Source: Misgurnus anguillicaudatus
Lineage: Eukaryota > Chordata > Actinopteri > Cypriniformes > Cobitidae
DNA: 64,000 nt
NCBI RefSeq assembly: GCF_027580225.2
Contig: NC_073352.2
Coordinates: 34,087,501-34,151,500, forward strand
Direction of reading: 5' to 3'
Both the position numbers and the translations under genes were made by a program. Position 1 is the first letter of the stretch, and every line of letters begins with the position of its first letter. Shown piece by piece: positions 35,915 through 47,012 of the stretch. The notes under the pieces are model-generated. The model was not told the DNA's origin, did no database searches, and was given only the letters and a program-made list of their open reading frames with translations.

Positions 35915-38900
35915 AGCGTGAGATGCGGCTGCCAATAACTTCCTCCTTTGAAGGCTTTTCAAACTGAGAGGACAGTGTGGTGGGAACTGGGATGCTTTTT
36001 AGCTCATCTACAAATGTAGCAGGGTCTGGAAACACCTCTTCAAAGACAAGCTTCATCAAGTCTGATACATAATCTGTAAATAGTATAGAGGGTTTTTTTA
36101 TTTATGTTGTTGATCTAAACCAACAGGTTGAGAGACATATCTGATGCATCACTATGTGTACATTTCTTTTAAAAGTATATAAAAAATAAATGTTATATTA
36201 TTACCATAAGTTGGGGCTGTTTTGATTGGCTTTGCAGTACATCCACCCTTCTTTGACTTAGGAAAAACAATCCTGAACATTGGTTGCCCTGACGTGGTTG
36301 TTGCCTGTTCACGGTCTCCGTTTTCGTTGTAGTGCATTGCTGCAAGGTACAACCTTCAGTACAAGAATAACATACAAGTAAAGACATTACAGACTTTCAG
36401 TAAATCTAGCATATACATACTGAGAAAAATATAATAATCCACCCCACATAACATGTTATACCTGCACAACATCCCAATGAAAGGGAAGACAACGTTTTTG
36501 GGTGCAAACCGCAGGATCACACTGTGGAAAGCCTCTAGTGAAGATGTCTGGTGATGGTGACTGAGCTTTTCAACATCCTTTAGGACTCGCTTGTTGTTAA
36601 GCATCTTTTCCACTTTGTGTAGAGGCATTGACCCTTGAATAACATAAAAGAAACATGACTAGTTGTAAGCGGTGTCTGAATTTACCAACATTATAAAGTA
36701 CATGGAAATTCTGATACGTACCTGGTTCAAACCATTTTTTGGGATCTGTAGAGACTCTGTCTGGATGTACACATTTTGGGAATAGAGGGTTATCATGGGT
36801 GTGTACGTTTTGGATGTGGTCAATCAGGGATGTCCACTTGGCAACCTTCTCAGGACCAGTAGACGACGATGTAGCACTCCAGTACACATGGTTCTTTATG
36901 CTCCGCAACCACTTCTTCAATATTTCACACTCCTTTTTTTGTGAAAGTTTGTCCAATTTTTTAGACAAACCTGTAACATAGTATTAATGTGGTGTATGAG
37001 TATACATACAGAAATGTCATAAACCAATCCAATGTGCCAAAAAAAAAAGTGGTGTATGATATACATACAGAAATGTCATAAACCAATCCAATGTGCCAAA
37101 ATAAAAATGTGGTGTATGAGTATACATACAGAAATGTCATAAACCAATCCAATGTGTACCAAAAAAAAACCCACACCAAGTTTATCATTACACAGCACCA
37201 TGTGTCATAAAATACAAAAAGTATATTAGTTACCTTTTTCGAAGTGCCACACATCATAGTACTGTACGATGTTGCGTTCCCTAAGAAACTTCTGGATCTG
37301 TGGATGACGATCCGTTACAATGTAATCCAATGCCAAACTGTTAGACTCTAGATGATCAAGACAACGCTTCAAGCCCTCCTTCTCCATGTGGTAGCTACCA
37401 CCTACCTCGTTACTCTGCGTATAAATTAAATTACAAAAAGGCACAAACCTACAAATGAATACTTCACAATCTAATAATATAATAATTGGATTAGTGCTTC
37501 ACGATAAATTGCATGCGATTGTCATTGCACATCTCGTCAGTGAAGCTGGTTTCTTGATTAGTAATAAATCGCCATCACCTGCTTTCAGATGGAGCTGCAT
37601 TTAATATACAAACCCGTAGTTCACTTATAATTACGACAATTTTGCAGTAATTAAAGGGGCCATAGCATGAAAATGTTAGCATTGCCACTTTGTAGGTGTG
37701 AGCAAAAATAGGTCATTGAAATTTGGCTTTCATTATGATGTCATAAGGATATCTAATTAGAATAATACCGCCCCCTTAATCTGCACTATCCAACCACAGC
37801 ACTGCCATTTAGTTCAGCGAGAAAGAGAGAGAAAAGAAGGACTTGACAGCACAATTGAGTTTGAATTACAACAAACCACCATCATTGTGATCAGTGTTTG
37901 CACTTCATCAGCTCATTTGCATTTTAAAAGACACACCCAAAACGACACATTTTTGCTCAAACCTACAAAGTGGCAATGCTAAAATTTTCATGCAATGGCC
38001 CCTTTAACTCGTACATATCGTCTGCAATAATGTATACGATTCAGTGGTTTTCAATTCCGTCCTCGGCCCCCCCTCCCAGAATGTTTTAGATGTCTCCTTA
38101 TATGAAACACCTGATTTCACTCATCGGCTCCTTAATTAACACACTAACGAGCTGATGATTGGAATCAGGTGTTTTTATAAATGGAGACATCTAAAATGTT
38201 CTGGGAGGGGAGGCCCGAGGACTGGAATTGAAAACCAGCTTATAAGTGAACTTGACTTAGTAATTGTCATCACCTGCTTTCAGAGAGCGGCATTTACTAC
38301 ACTAATCAAGAAACTGGCTTCACTGACGAGATGCACGTGATTATCGCATGCGATTTATTGTGCAGCCCTAAATTGTATGATTTAAAATAGGTTCACCTGA
38401 ACAAGCTGCATGTCAAGAATGGTGTTGCTGTCCAGATGCATCAAGGTGTAGCTGCCATACTTTGCTGAGTGCCCTGGAAAAAAAAAAGTGTGACGATTGT
38501 CACATCGTATCAACACCAATAAACATTGTTGAGTCTCGCTAGATTGTTCGGTTTAGTGTATCACCAAAAATATAATCAAAAGAACCCAGATCAAGATATC
38601 AATACCTCTACATGAAAACTTACCCGGTGTATCAGCCCTCATATCTCCAGCAACTGCCACCTTTCCCTCTTCTTGGAGCTTACGGAAAAGATTGTTCTGA
38701 TCCAATTTCCACTTGTGTACTATAGCAGGCTCTAGGTAATTCCTAGCATGCCTCCTAAACGCATCATAGCGAATGATCTGAAGCTGCATGGCTTTGCAAA
38801 TCTAAAAAAGTTAAAGGATAACATCATAATCTACCAATAACTGAAAAGAAATATGAACAGAAATGTTAAAAAAGTACCTTTTGAAACTGAAAGAAAGACG

Positions 38901-40516
38901 CCCCACTAAAGTAAATAGCAGCAGACAACATTAGGTTTCCAACAGGGGTACTTCTAATGATCGGCTGACTCTCCCACTTTCTGTAGTAACTGCATCTTGG
39001 ACATAGCTGAATGAATGACACATAGGTGCCCATTCGTCTACATTGAACCTCACACTTTGTTTTGCAAAGTGGACATGTCTCAAATAGCTCTCGGAGGCAG
39101 CTTTCAAAAACAATGTATTTTGAAACATTGTATGTTGTCTGTTCACTAAAACAAGACAGACATGACATTTAAATTTTTTAAAGTCATTTAAACATGCAAA
39201 GTAAAAAAAAAAACTAAAGAGAAAACAACTTACTGCACTACAGATGCCTCCAGTACAGACGCCTCCGTAACAGCAGAGTTGTCTGGGTTATACGTTGAAT
39301 CAAGTGGTTCAGCAACGCTTTGTGAAATGTCTGTGTCTTCGTCCTCTTCATCCAACTCTAGACAAGACCTTTTACGTTGTGTGAAAGTAGGGGCTTTGAT
39401 GGGAGTTGAAGAAAATGGTAATAAGTGGAAACTGGGAGTAGTTTCAGTACCAACATCAAAAGAAGAAACCTTAGCCTGCATGCCTGCAATAAAAAAGGAC
39501 ATTATTTGTATTTGTACTCAGTCTTGTAGTAATGTAATAAAAAATTATCTAACATAAAACATAAGATCTTAACGTTTAACTTGCAACACTGTAATATAAT
39601 ATTACATTGTGTTTTCCATTAATAAATTACTATACTTCATGGATTTAAAAAACTATTACTGCATGTGAAATACCTTTGCTCCGCGTATGCGTGACCTTTA
39701 GTGTACCCCAAGACAGCTGTGTGCCAATGGATCGCGTCTTTGGAGAGGCTGCAGGCAGTGTATCGGTACTGTCCGTTTGACATTCAACATCATAACTTCG
39801 TGATGAAGTGGATAATTGTTCTGAACTGCGGGCCTGATGATATGTACTCTGAAATAAGTCCAAAAAGTAGTTACATCTATTGAATGTAATTCCAACCTAC
39901 AGCGTTACGATTACCTCTGACATATAACCGGCATATAAATGATATGATGTACGTGTAAAAGGTAAAGGGTCGAACCAAAGCTGCGTATTATATAATAATT
40001 CACGAGCGGTGAAATATGGTAATGTTAATGGTGAAACGTTAAACAATAGACACATTAAAATACACTATAAACGAGGCATTTTTTAAATCAATAACTACTG
40101 ATTATAATGACGTATACAGTCTTTACACGTTGCATCGCGCTGCGTGGGAACACGATGCTATGTAGTTATACAAAAACACTTCTCTGCAGTGCTCAAAACT
40201 CGCGTTACAATAGTCAGTATCAATATAAAAATATACTTACATGCTGGGATTCAGAAGTGCCAGACTGTAGGGGTAAAGTTGGAACTGCTCCACTTTTAAC
40301 ACGAAGCCTGTGTGCACATCCAGCCCTGTATTCCCCAATGTTCAGAAAGCAATCCTCCGTAAAATGTGCAGCACACAATCGAACATTTAAGCTGTATTGG
40401 TCTGGAACAGCGTTGTAAAGAAAAACTGACCACTGGTTTCTTAATGATTCCTCTATTGGAAGGCCAAACAAAGTAGTTTGCCTTTCGCAACGAAACACGC
40501 AGCGTCTACTCGACAT
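35817..40516 (-). CDS. THAP-domain Kolobok-type transposase, 11 exons, intact
   Basis: Exons (minus strand): 40241-40516, 39674-39848, 39234-39483, 38878-39145, 38624-38801, 38397-38473, 37234-37414, 36722-36970, 36462-36633, 36205-36353, 35817-36073. All introns are GT-AG, phases agree, and the sum is 2232 bases, giving 743 residues. Residues 1-81 form a THAP finger: C6, C10, W29, C48, H51 and the AVPTL box at 77-81. Residues 145-230 are acidic and low-complexity. C258, C261, C265, C269, C282 and C285 suggest a second zinc site. The RNase-H-like core follows: candidate D376 (GDMRAD), D443 (YIVTDRHP), D462-x-x-H465 (YYDVWH) and E585 (SSLEAFHS). The product should bind the element ends through THAP and cut at TTAA. 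The start has a strong Kozak context (GCCGCCATGT). Assignment to Kolobok rests on THAP plus TTAA; the exact catalytic residues are inferred. Confidence 0.87.
36185..36190 (+). terminator. Possible poly(A) signal for the P2X7-domain gene
   Basis: AATAAA on the plus strand, about 270 bases past the stop codon and inside an intron of the opposite gene. The plus transcript would then be antisense to transposase exon 11. Confidence 0.3.
36988..37165. repeat. Three-copy ~60-bp tandem repeat in a transposase intron
   Basis: The unit contains GAAATGTCATAAACCAATCC and an A-rich run and occurs three times in the intron just upstream of exon 8. Copies differ by a few bases. Confidence 0.9.
37651..38007. 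mobile_element. TTAA MITE nested in the hAT MITE
   Basis: TTAA then AGGGGCCATAGCATGAAAAT; right CATGCAATGGCCCCT then TTAA at 38004-38007. The outer nine bases differ from the left end of the surrounding autonomous transposon at one position (AGGGGCCAT against AGGGGTCAT). Confidence 0.85.
38042..38240. mobile_element. MITE nested in the hAT MITE
   Basis: Left CAGTGGTTTTCAATTCCGTC, right the inverse of AGCTGGTTTTCAATTCCAGT. The arms continue through CCCAGAATGTTTTAGATGTC and span most of the element. Confidence 0.75.
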
Positions 40517-40660
40517 GGCGGCAACAACAATACTACAGCGTGATTGAAAGTTACACCCTCTATCGTTGCGTGTACATTAGGGCGGTGTTATGCTGATGTT
40601 CAAACCAGTATGACGTCTAACTGCATGGGCGTGTTAAACGAGCCGTTTTAGGTGGGCGTG
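40517..40660 (-). promoter_or_regulatory. Likely promoter of the transposase gene
   Basis: Between the start codon and the right end there is a CRE-like GACGTCA (about 40610) and two GC-type boxes in inverse (about 40623-40660: CATGGGCGTG, GGTGGGCGTGG). No TATA box is evident. Confidence 0.35.
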
Positions 40661-40780
40661 GACCAGGCTTCCCTTTTAAAAAGATCTCTTTGGATTTTAA
40701 ACTTTAATTTTTGCAACTTTACAGATCTTCTATGTGCACAGACATCTTTTAACACTCTAAAAACAAAGGAAAACATGAAA

Positions 40781-40798
40781 TCGGGTCATATGACTCCT
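40781..40798 (-). repeat. Right terminal inverted repeat of the transposon
   Basis: Read inward it is AGGAGTCATATGACCCGA, directly inside TTAA at 40799-40802. Confidence 0.85.
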
Positions 40799-41012
40799 TT
40801 AAGACTTATGCAACACTGCAACTATATAGCAATATACCAATCCTTATTCTAATATCTTTTTGCGATCTCATGTATCAAAATGTAAAGCTATGGACAACTA
40901 CCAAAATAGCTTATGAAACAAAATCTTCTACTCTTAAAAATGAGGCAAAATTATCCAGTGCTATAATCTAAAAAGGAAAACAAAATAAGATACATTTTAG
41001 CTTGTGTGTTTA

Positions 41013-41978
41013 TGTGACCTTGGACCACAAAACCAGTTATAAGTCATAATCAGAGATGCACCGATCGACCGGCCAGAGACCGGAATTGGCCAATTTTACG
41101 CATGACCTTTTTTGTTGCCAGTGGTGCAAGCAATAACGTCACAGCCACACGCACAATCATTGGCACTGTCCCAAATGGCACACTCCAGACTTGTGGTCCC
41201 TTGACGAGAGTCATTGAGGGCGCACGGAGTCGTATTTTGGGAACAGACTTGAGGGTCGCTCCGGAAATAGGAAGAGAAGTTGCCCATCAGTGTGAGCCCC
41301 CCTTCCGTTGTCTTATTGGCCTGATTGCTCTTTCGGGGTGTTTCTGGGTTAGTAAAGTGCGCAAAGCCTGCTCGTAGACTAAGCAAGCACGTGCAATATA
41401 AGGCCATGAGACTGAAAGTCCACATGAAGTGCGCCATTTGGGACAGGGCCGTAGTGGAAGCAGCACCTGATCCATAATCCAACAGCAGCATTGTTGCTGC
41501 AATCTTTCGGTCTCGTGGCCTTAAAATGCACATGCTTGCTTGGCCTACGAGTCCGTAGGGTGTCCCATCTATCATTTTTACACTCCAAAGTGTGCTCATC
41601 AGCTCCCCCTTTGCACCCTTGATGCCGTCTTCGGTGCAGCCCCCAATGCTGCAGACATCACGCACTTTACCAACCCAAAAGTCCTTGCGAAAGAGCAATC
41701 ACACCAATCAGACAGAAGGGAGGAATTAACACTGATGGGCAACTTCTCTTCCTATTTCCGTCATGTCAAGGGTAAGGTCTGCACTACATGTGTCATCAAA
41801 GTGTGGACTCTGAGGAAGTCCATAAGTCCTGAGTGTACCATTTGGGACAGGGACAATTTATTACTGTACCCGGAAACGTGATTTGTCTACGATAATTTTG
41901 AACTACACAATGTATTGTTGGCTATTGCTACAAATATACACGTGCGACTTAAGACTGGTTTTGTGTTCCAGGGTCACA
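41013..41978. repeat. Element with TGTGACC ends enclosing a long inverted repeat
   Basis: Left TGTGACCTTGGACCACAAAA, right the inverse of TGTGACCCTGGAACACAAAA. Inside, 41161-41370 and about 41650-41855 are inverse copies (both carry AAATAGGAAGAGAAGTTGCC and a TGATTGCTCTTTCG stretch). The right arm continues with a nested end GAGATGCACCGATC at 41052. A 200-residue minus-strand frame here is a by-product of the repeat. Confidence 0.65.
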
Positions 41979-42159
41979 AATTGAGATCCAACTCAAGCCA
42001 AGCCAAACCTGAAGTTTAAGTTGAAATTTGATTCATTATTTACATATATTCATTTAGCAGACACTTTTATCCAAAGCATTTGGTTAGATATTTGTTAAAA
42101 TATGAAAGCCTTTTTACTAAACCGTTGTGAATTACAAATTAACCACTGAAATATGGTTA

Positions 42160-42412
42160 TATTGGGCGGCAGCGGCTCAGTGGTTCATGTAGGTTGCCTA
42201 CAAACCGGAAGGTTGATGGTTCAAACCCCGGCTCCACCGGACCAAGTGTCGAAGTGTCCTTGAGCAAGACATCTAACCCCAGCTGCTCCCGACGAGCTGG
42301 ATGGTGCCTTGCATGGCTTGACACCACCGTCAGTGTATGAATGTGTGAGCGAATGGATGAATGTGAGGCAACCTGTAAAGTGCTTTGGATGGCCATTACC
42401 ATATAAACTGAG
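42160..42412 (+). mobile_element. tRNA-derived SINE
   Basis: The head carries an A-box-like CGGCTCAGTGGTTCATG and a B box GGTTCAAACCC at the right spacing for a tRNA-type RNA polymerase III promoter. A body and a tail TGTAAAGTGCTTTGGATGG, typical of fish SINE/LINE tails, follow. Confidence 0.65.
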
Positions 42413-43703
42413 ATGACTACACAGGCATGTGAAAAATCCACCAGGCCTGATTTTTTCCTGTTCGCCTGCTCACCTGTTTTAAATGACCCAATCTGTGCAA
42501 TTCCTTTTCATTTTCACAAGGTGAAACGGGTCGAACTGGTTATTTGGACCTCCAGAAAGGTCAGAGAAGAAAGGAGCACATTGTGCCCTCACATTGATTT
42601 TGCTGATACAGACTTCTGTTCTGTCTGCAGTCGCAGTTTCGTTTAATTTACTGGTGAAGAAAGACACTGGACAAAGTAATATTAGATTTAAATACACAAT
42701 CACTGGCAAGATTATAAATCCGCAAAGCCGGTTTTACCCAATTTTCCTTCAGGCTTTCACAGTGAAGTAGCCAGACAGATGGGATAGACAGACAGACAGA
42801 CTCTGCAGGTGTTTGACCTCATCTTGAGTCCATTAACTGAGGATTAACATCACTTTGGCGCTTTCTGCATGTACAGCTTTCAAGCGTCCATCGTCCGCCC
42901 AACAGGAAAAGAGAGGATGTCCACTGGCCTCTTTAGTTTGATTTCGTACGTCTGTTGTTGAGCGTGATGAATGAACAGACCCAAGCAAACCAACCCTTTC
43001 GCCCCAGGGGGCGGCGTTTGATCTCTGACCAGAAGGGCTGATCGGGGAACAGGGGCATGTCAGGAGCACTGGGCCGAAGTGACAGCAGAGCATCCTGGGA
43101 CCCCTAAGCCCGATTTATCCCCCGTTCTGAGGCATGTAGTCCTTGAAGGGATTGAGCATCTTAAAGTCAGTTTAAGTTGTTTTATTTCTTTGTTTGAAGG
43201 AGGAAATGAAACTGGTTTCGGGGGCGACCAAGCAGCAGGGAGTCTTTTGGGATCCTTCTGTTCGGAAAGCAATTTGAATTAGACACAAATTAGACAGCAA
43301 CGTGAAAAGGCTTCCGTTTAAAACAGAAAATTTGTTTACTCCCTGAATGTTTCAAAGTATATAAAAACGTAACATCATCTCGCCCTAAGCTATTAAACTC
43401 AACTCGTCTCCAGCGAGAGCCGTTTTAGCACAAACCTGCCTGCCGCACGTATGTCTGCAATGAACTGCGGCTGTGCTTATGGAAAATCATTTGGGGTTTT
43501 TGCAGTGATCCATAACAATTTGGCAAGTTGCCATGGTTACCAAGGGGGTCTTTGTCCAAAATAGACACTCAGCAGATTTACAGAGATGACTATGGCCCTG
43601 TAATCAGTAAGGTGAATCGGTTTCTTTCTTTGCTGCAAGTAATCAGGTCAGAGACAGAAGATATGTTGGATTTAAGTTAGACGACTACACACGAAAAATG
43701 CTG
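42413..43703. other. Intergenic, no gene seen
   Basis: Sequence around 42830-43290 lacks repeat ends and is less AT-rich. Frames there are short and unlike known proteins. Confidence 0.3.
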
Positions 43704-43856
43704 GGGGGTTTTCAACCCAGCGTTGGGCGAAAAAATGATAAACCCAACCTGTTGGGTTATAATTTCACCTATGCTGGTTTGTTTTAACCCATTGTTGGAT
43801 CAAAAATAAACATTTTGACCCAACGCCAGGAAATAACCCAGCGGTTTTTGAAGGAT
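43704..43856. repeat. Palindromic MITE rich in AACCCA/TGGGTT
   Basis: Multiple inverse copies of TGGGTT and AACCCA (GGGGTTTTCAACCCAGCG ... GAAATAACCCAGCGG) across about 150 bases. Confidence 0.65.
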
Positions 43857-43949
43857 GGGATTTTGTTTTAATTTTCATTTTGTTGCATTTAATGAGTTTG
43901 TAGCGTTTATTAATATAAATTGGCCATGCTGCATTGATTGACACATATG

Positions 43950-43983
<34 letters not shown>

Positions 43984-43984
43984 A
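43950..43984. repeat. (GA)n microsatellite
   Basis: About 17 GA repeats with one G interruption. Confidence 0.95.
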
Positions 43985-44448
43985 TTTGTTTATTAATACG
44001 ATCGACTTGCTCATGCAGTGCACATTCAATGTCACATCTGCACACATTTACCTAATCATGTCTCCAAGGTGACTATTTGCATATGTTAATTACAGAATAT
44101 AAAGTAGGAGGGAAGGGCAATTCAGCGTCGAACAAAAGCCTAATCTGAATAACTCCAACACACAAAACGGGAAATGATTGTAATTTAGGGGACTGTGTGG
44201 ATGGAAAGGAATTACATGCATTTGTTAACATCTGTGGGATGCTGTTTCATTCGAATCAGATGGATTTTAATATTTGTTACTAAATGCCTGAAATGACTAT
44301 TAGAAATATAAAACTGATGCGCTTTACATGCATTTACAATAAAATGCAATGAATATTGATCACTCTTCAACAGAGATTCGTCAGATTAAATGGAGAGGAA
44401 ATAAATTATTTTACAAAATGGTCTCTTATTGCGGTTTATGGTAGATAT

Positions 44449-44696
44449 TAGGGCTGTGCAATTAATCGTTTTTCAATTTCACATTTTTATTTAAACAATT
44501 ACAAAAACAAGATAATCGAGGTAAAACAATTATTGTGCGATTAAAATAAAAATTGCATGCTGCTGGACCATTGTGTTTGTGAAGGCACCACTGCTTTGAC
44601 ACGTGTAGCCTATTGCAACATTTAAATGCGTGTTTTCAAAGAGTAAACGTGTTAAATAACCGTAATTATGATTTTGCCCACAATCGAGTAGCCCTA
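44449..44696. mobile_element. hAT-type MITE
   Basis: Ends TAGGGCTGTGCAATTAATCG and the inverse CACAATCGAGTAGCCCTA. The sister copy is at 53023-53310 (both with ACAAGATAATCGAGGT). The target duplication is decayed. Confidence 0.75.
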
Positions 44697-45913
44697 CAAG
44701 ATAGTTTTCTTGAATCTCAAACCTTAATTTTTAAGGGTGCAGATTTTACTGCTTATCTTCAGTCTCTATTTACATAAGTGTCGCTGTGGTCGTTTATTCT
44801 GTGTGTTTACTGAGATGTGCTGTAACAGTTTTAACTTCAGGCCTTATCCAATCAGCTCTCTCGGTTAGGTAAGCACCTTTCATCTTATCACGCTCCTTTC
44901 TTTCAGCCTCATTGTTTGCTTCGGTGCTGTTGCCATGGCGACATGGCCCAGGGCCTCTGTTGATGGGACGTACCATTATAGATGGGGGTGGTGGAGACGT
45001 ATGCATGCACTCAGCTGTCTCGGGCAATAATGGGCTCGTGTGTCCGGGGTTATAAATCCAGAGGTAGGAATATGTGCTGACAGAGGGTTTGTTATGGTAC
45101 AATAGATGGTCAAAATCTGCTGTAATGCTGCAGCACTGTGCACAGGTGTGAACTATGCAGGTGTGAGGCCAAATCTCATTCTTTACCTGTCACTCTGCCT
45201 TTCTCTCTGTCTCGCTTTTTACATGAAATCTCAGCTATATTTTCTTTTTTTTTCTTCAAGCCATTATAGTGCTAGATGTATGTGTATTCTGGGTGGTTTC
45301 CACTGCGAGGCATCATGGTGTTAAGGTGTTTTGAGTGCTTGTTAGCATATTTCTGTGTGGTTTCTAGGTTTTTGATACACTCTCAAAAGAAAAAAAAAAA
45401 ACTTTAAAAAGGTCTTAATATGTACCATTTAGGAACAGATATGTGCACTTTTTAGGTATACCTTTTATAAAGGGTACAGCATTTAAACCTTCTCTTCTGT
45501 GAGTGTACAGTAGATGGTTATTTACTGTACTAGACCAAGTAAGCCCCATCTTCATTCCCTTTGTGATATTTTGGTCTCTTTATTTTCTTTTCCCTTTTAC
45601 ATTTACCATACAATGTTTGGAATGAGAAGGTTTAGTAAACATTTCTACAAGATAGAAAGGATGTGTTGGAATCTGAGGTAACACTTTACTTAAAGGGGTG
45701 TTCATAAGATTGACATGACACATTCATAATCATCATGACATGACATGGCTATGAACATGAAGGAGATTTTATGCACGTTTATGATTTTTAATGCAAAGAT
45801 GACATTGTTTGAGATGTCTTTGTTATGACAACTTGACATAAACCAATACAACATAACTTCTTGTATTGCTTCCTAACATAGCTTCCTAATTCTTTCCACC
45901 GAGAGCAGAGACT
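44697..45913. other. Intergenic, small repeats, no gene seen
   Basis: Bases 45683-45840 (AACACTTTACTTAAAGGGGTG...) are an inverse relative of 51350-51535, one end of a dispersed repeat. Bases 45377-45507 look like a short MITE (GTACC-rich). No exon. Confidence 0.4.
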
Positions 45914-46492
45914 ACAGCTGTGTCCCAATTCAAGGGCTGCGACCTCATAAGGATGCGACCTTAAAAGGTGAGCACTCGGTCTTTCGGGGTGGCAGCCTCA
46001 GAAGTTCGCGAAGAGAACTGAAATATGATGTCTAATCTTCGGAAGACACATCATTTGCGTCACCTGCTGCACGTGCCCACCGAGCCTGTCAGCAGGACAC
46101 AGCGGAGACGTTTCTGACTTATTTAAAAAAAAAAAAATTATTTTAGAAAACATGACACGTTGATGTAGATTAAACTATTCAACAGTATATCAAATGAATC
46201 CACCTAAATATATGCAACATAATAAAAAGAGTAATGTTAACACAAAACATAACTTATAATAGGCTACTAAAACAAATGACAAATTTTTTTTTCCTGATAA
46301 ATACACTTTTTTTAATAAAGGTTTTTAATTGTTTATTTTAGAATATCCAGTCGTTATATGCAGCCGTTTCAGGCTCGCAATAAATCTTGGGATATCCTCG
46401 GCTTTTAAGGATCCATTCGTACCCTTAACAGGGCGGAGAAATAAGGATGCATTTTGAGGCTTCATTCTAAGCATCCTTTGAATTGGGACGGC
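45914..46492. repeat. MITE with GTCCCAATTCAA ends
   Basis: Left TGTGTCCCAATTCAAGGG, right the inverse CCTTTGAATTGGGACGGC. The body contains GGATGC/GCATCC motifs in inverse. Confidence 0.7.
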
Positions 46493-46872
46493 GTTACTAA
46501 CCTCAAGTCACGCTGCACATATGGTCTTTGTGTTATGTTAAAGTTTTTTTCAAGCTAGTTTTAGTATTTAACCATGTTGAAAATTTTACTTGCATACCTA
46601 TCTTTTGCACATTTTAAATATGTTCAATAGCTCTTTACAGTAGCTCTTTCTAAGGGTATTTTTTTCAAAATCCTTTTGCACATTTTATTTATGTTCAGTA
46701 GCTATTTCTAGCTCAAGCAAATCCACAAACTAATAAAATAATTTATTATTTTTTTACAAGGTCATCTGTTGACTGCTGTATATAAAACCCCTTCAATAGT
46801 TGTCGTTACCTCAGACGAGGAGTCGAGTCAGCAAAAAAAATTAAAATAAAAAAATAATAAGAGCACTGTATC

Positions 46873-47012
46873 TTTACAGAATAAAAAACAGACTCTTGCA
46901 ATGCATTCTGGGAAGCAAAATCTGAAGGACAAAACAGTAAAAGGTTGATGAGGATTTTGGTTCCCAGAATGATTTGCATTAGTTATTTTACCGTTTTATT
47001 CTGTAAAGACAA
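46873..47012. repeat. Palindromic MITE
   Basis: CTTTACAGAATAAAA at the left and its inverse TTTTATTCTGTAAAG at the right, with inner inverse GCATTCTGGGAA / TTCCCAGAATG. Confidence 0.65.

Larger units (their letters stand above)
37492..38370. mobile_element. hAT-type MITE inside a transposase intron
   Basis: Left TAGTGCTTCACGATAAATTG, right the inverse of TAGGGCTGCACAATAAATCG. The flanking 8 bases, AATTGGAT and AATTGTAT, match in 7 of 8. It lies in the intron between exons 6 and 7 and contains two further elements. Confidence 0.8.
34580..40798. mobile_element. Complete Kolobok-type DNA transposon with two genes
   Basis: TTAA at 34576-34579 and 40799-40802 flanks inverted ends AGGGGTCATATTACCTGG and, from the right, AGGAGTCATATGACCCGA (14 of the first 16 match). 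Between them lie exactly two spliced genes running inward from opposite ends: a P2X7 C-terminal-domain gene (plus) and a THAP transposase gene (minus). Both are free of stops and frameshifts. TTAA duplication and a THAP-bearing DDE-type transposase are the hallmarks of the Kolobok superfamily. PiggyBac also uses TTAA, but its transposase is unlike this one. The introns hold later insertions (37492-38370), so the element has sat here long enough to be hit, or its progenitor already carried them. Confidence 0.85.

Noticed and set aside
35817..40516. An ordinary host THAP gene
   Set aside because: The TTAA duplication, inverted ends and DDE-type motifs place it inside a transposon, although later domestication cannot be excluded.
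41096..41698. 200-codon minus-strand open frame
   Set aside because: It runs across a long inverted repeat, and the same peptide stretch appears mirrored on the plus strand; no domain is recognised.
42160..42412. tRNA gene, because of A- and B-box-like sequences
   Set aside because: It does not fold as a full cloverleaf on reading, and it is joined to a SINE body and tail.
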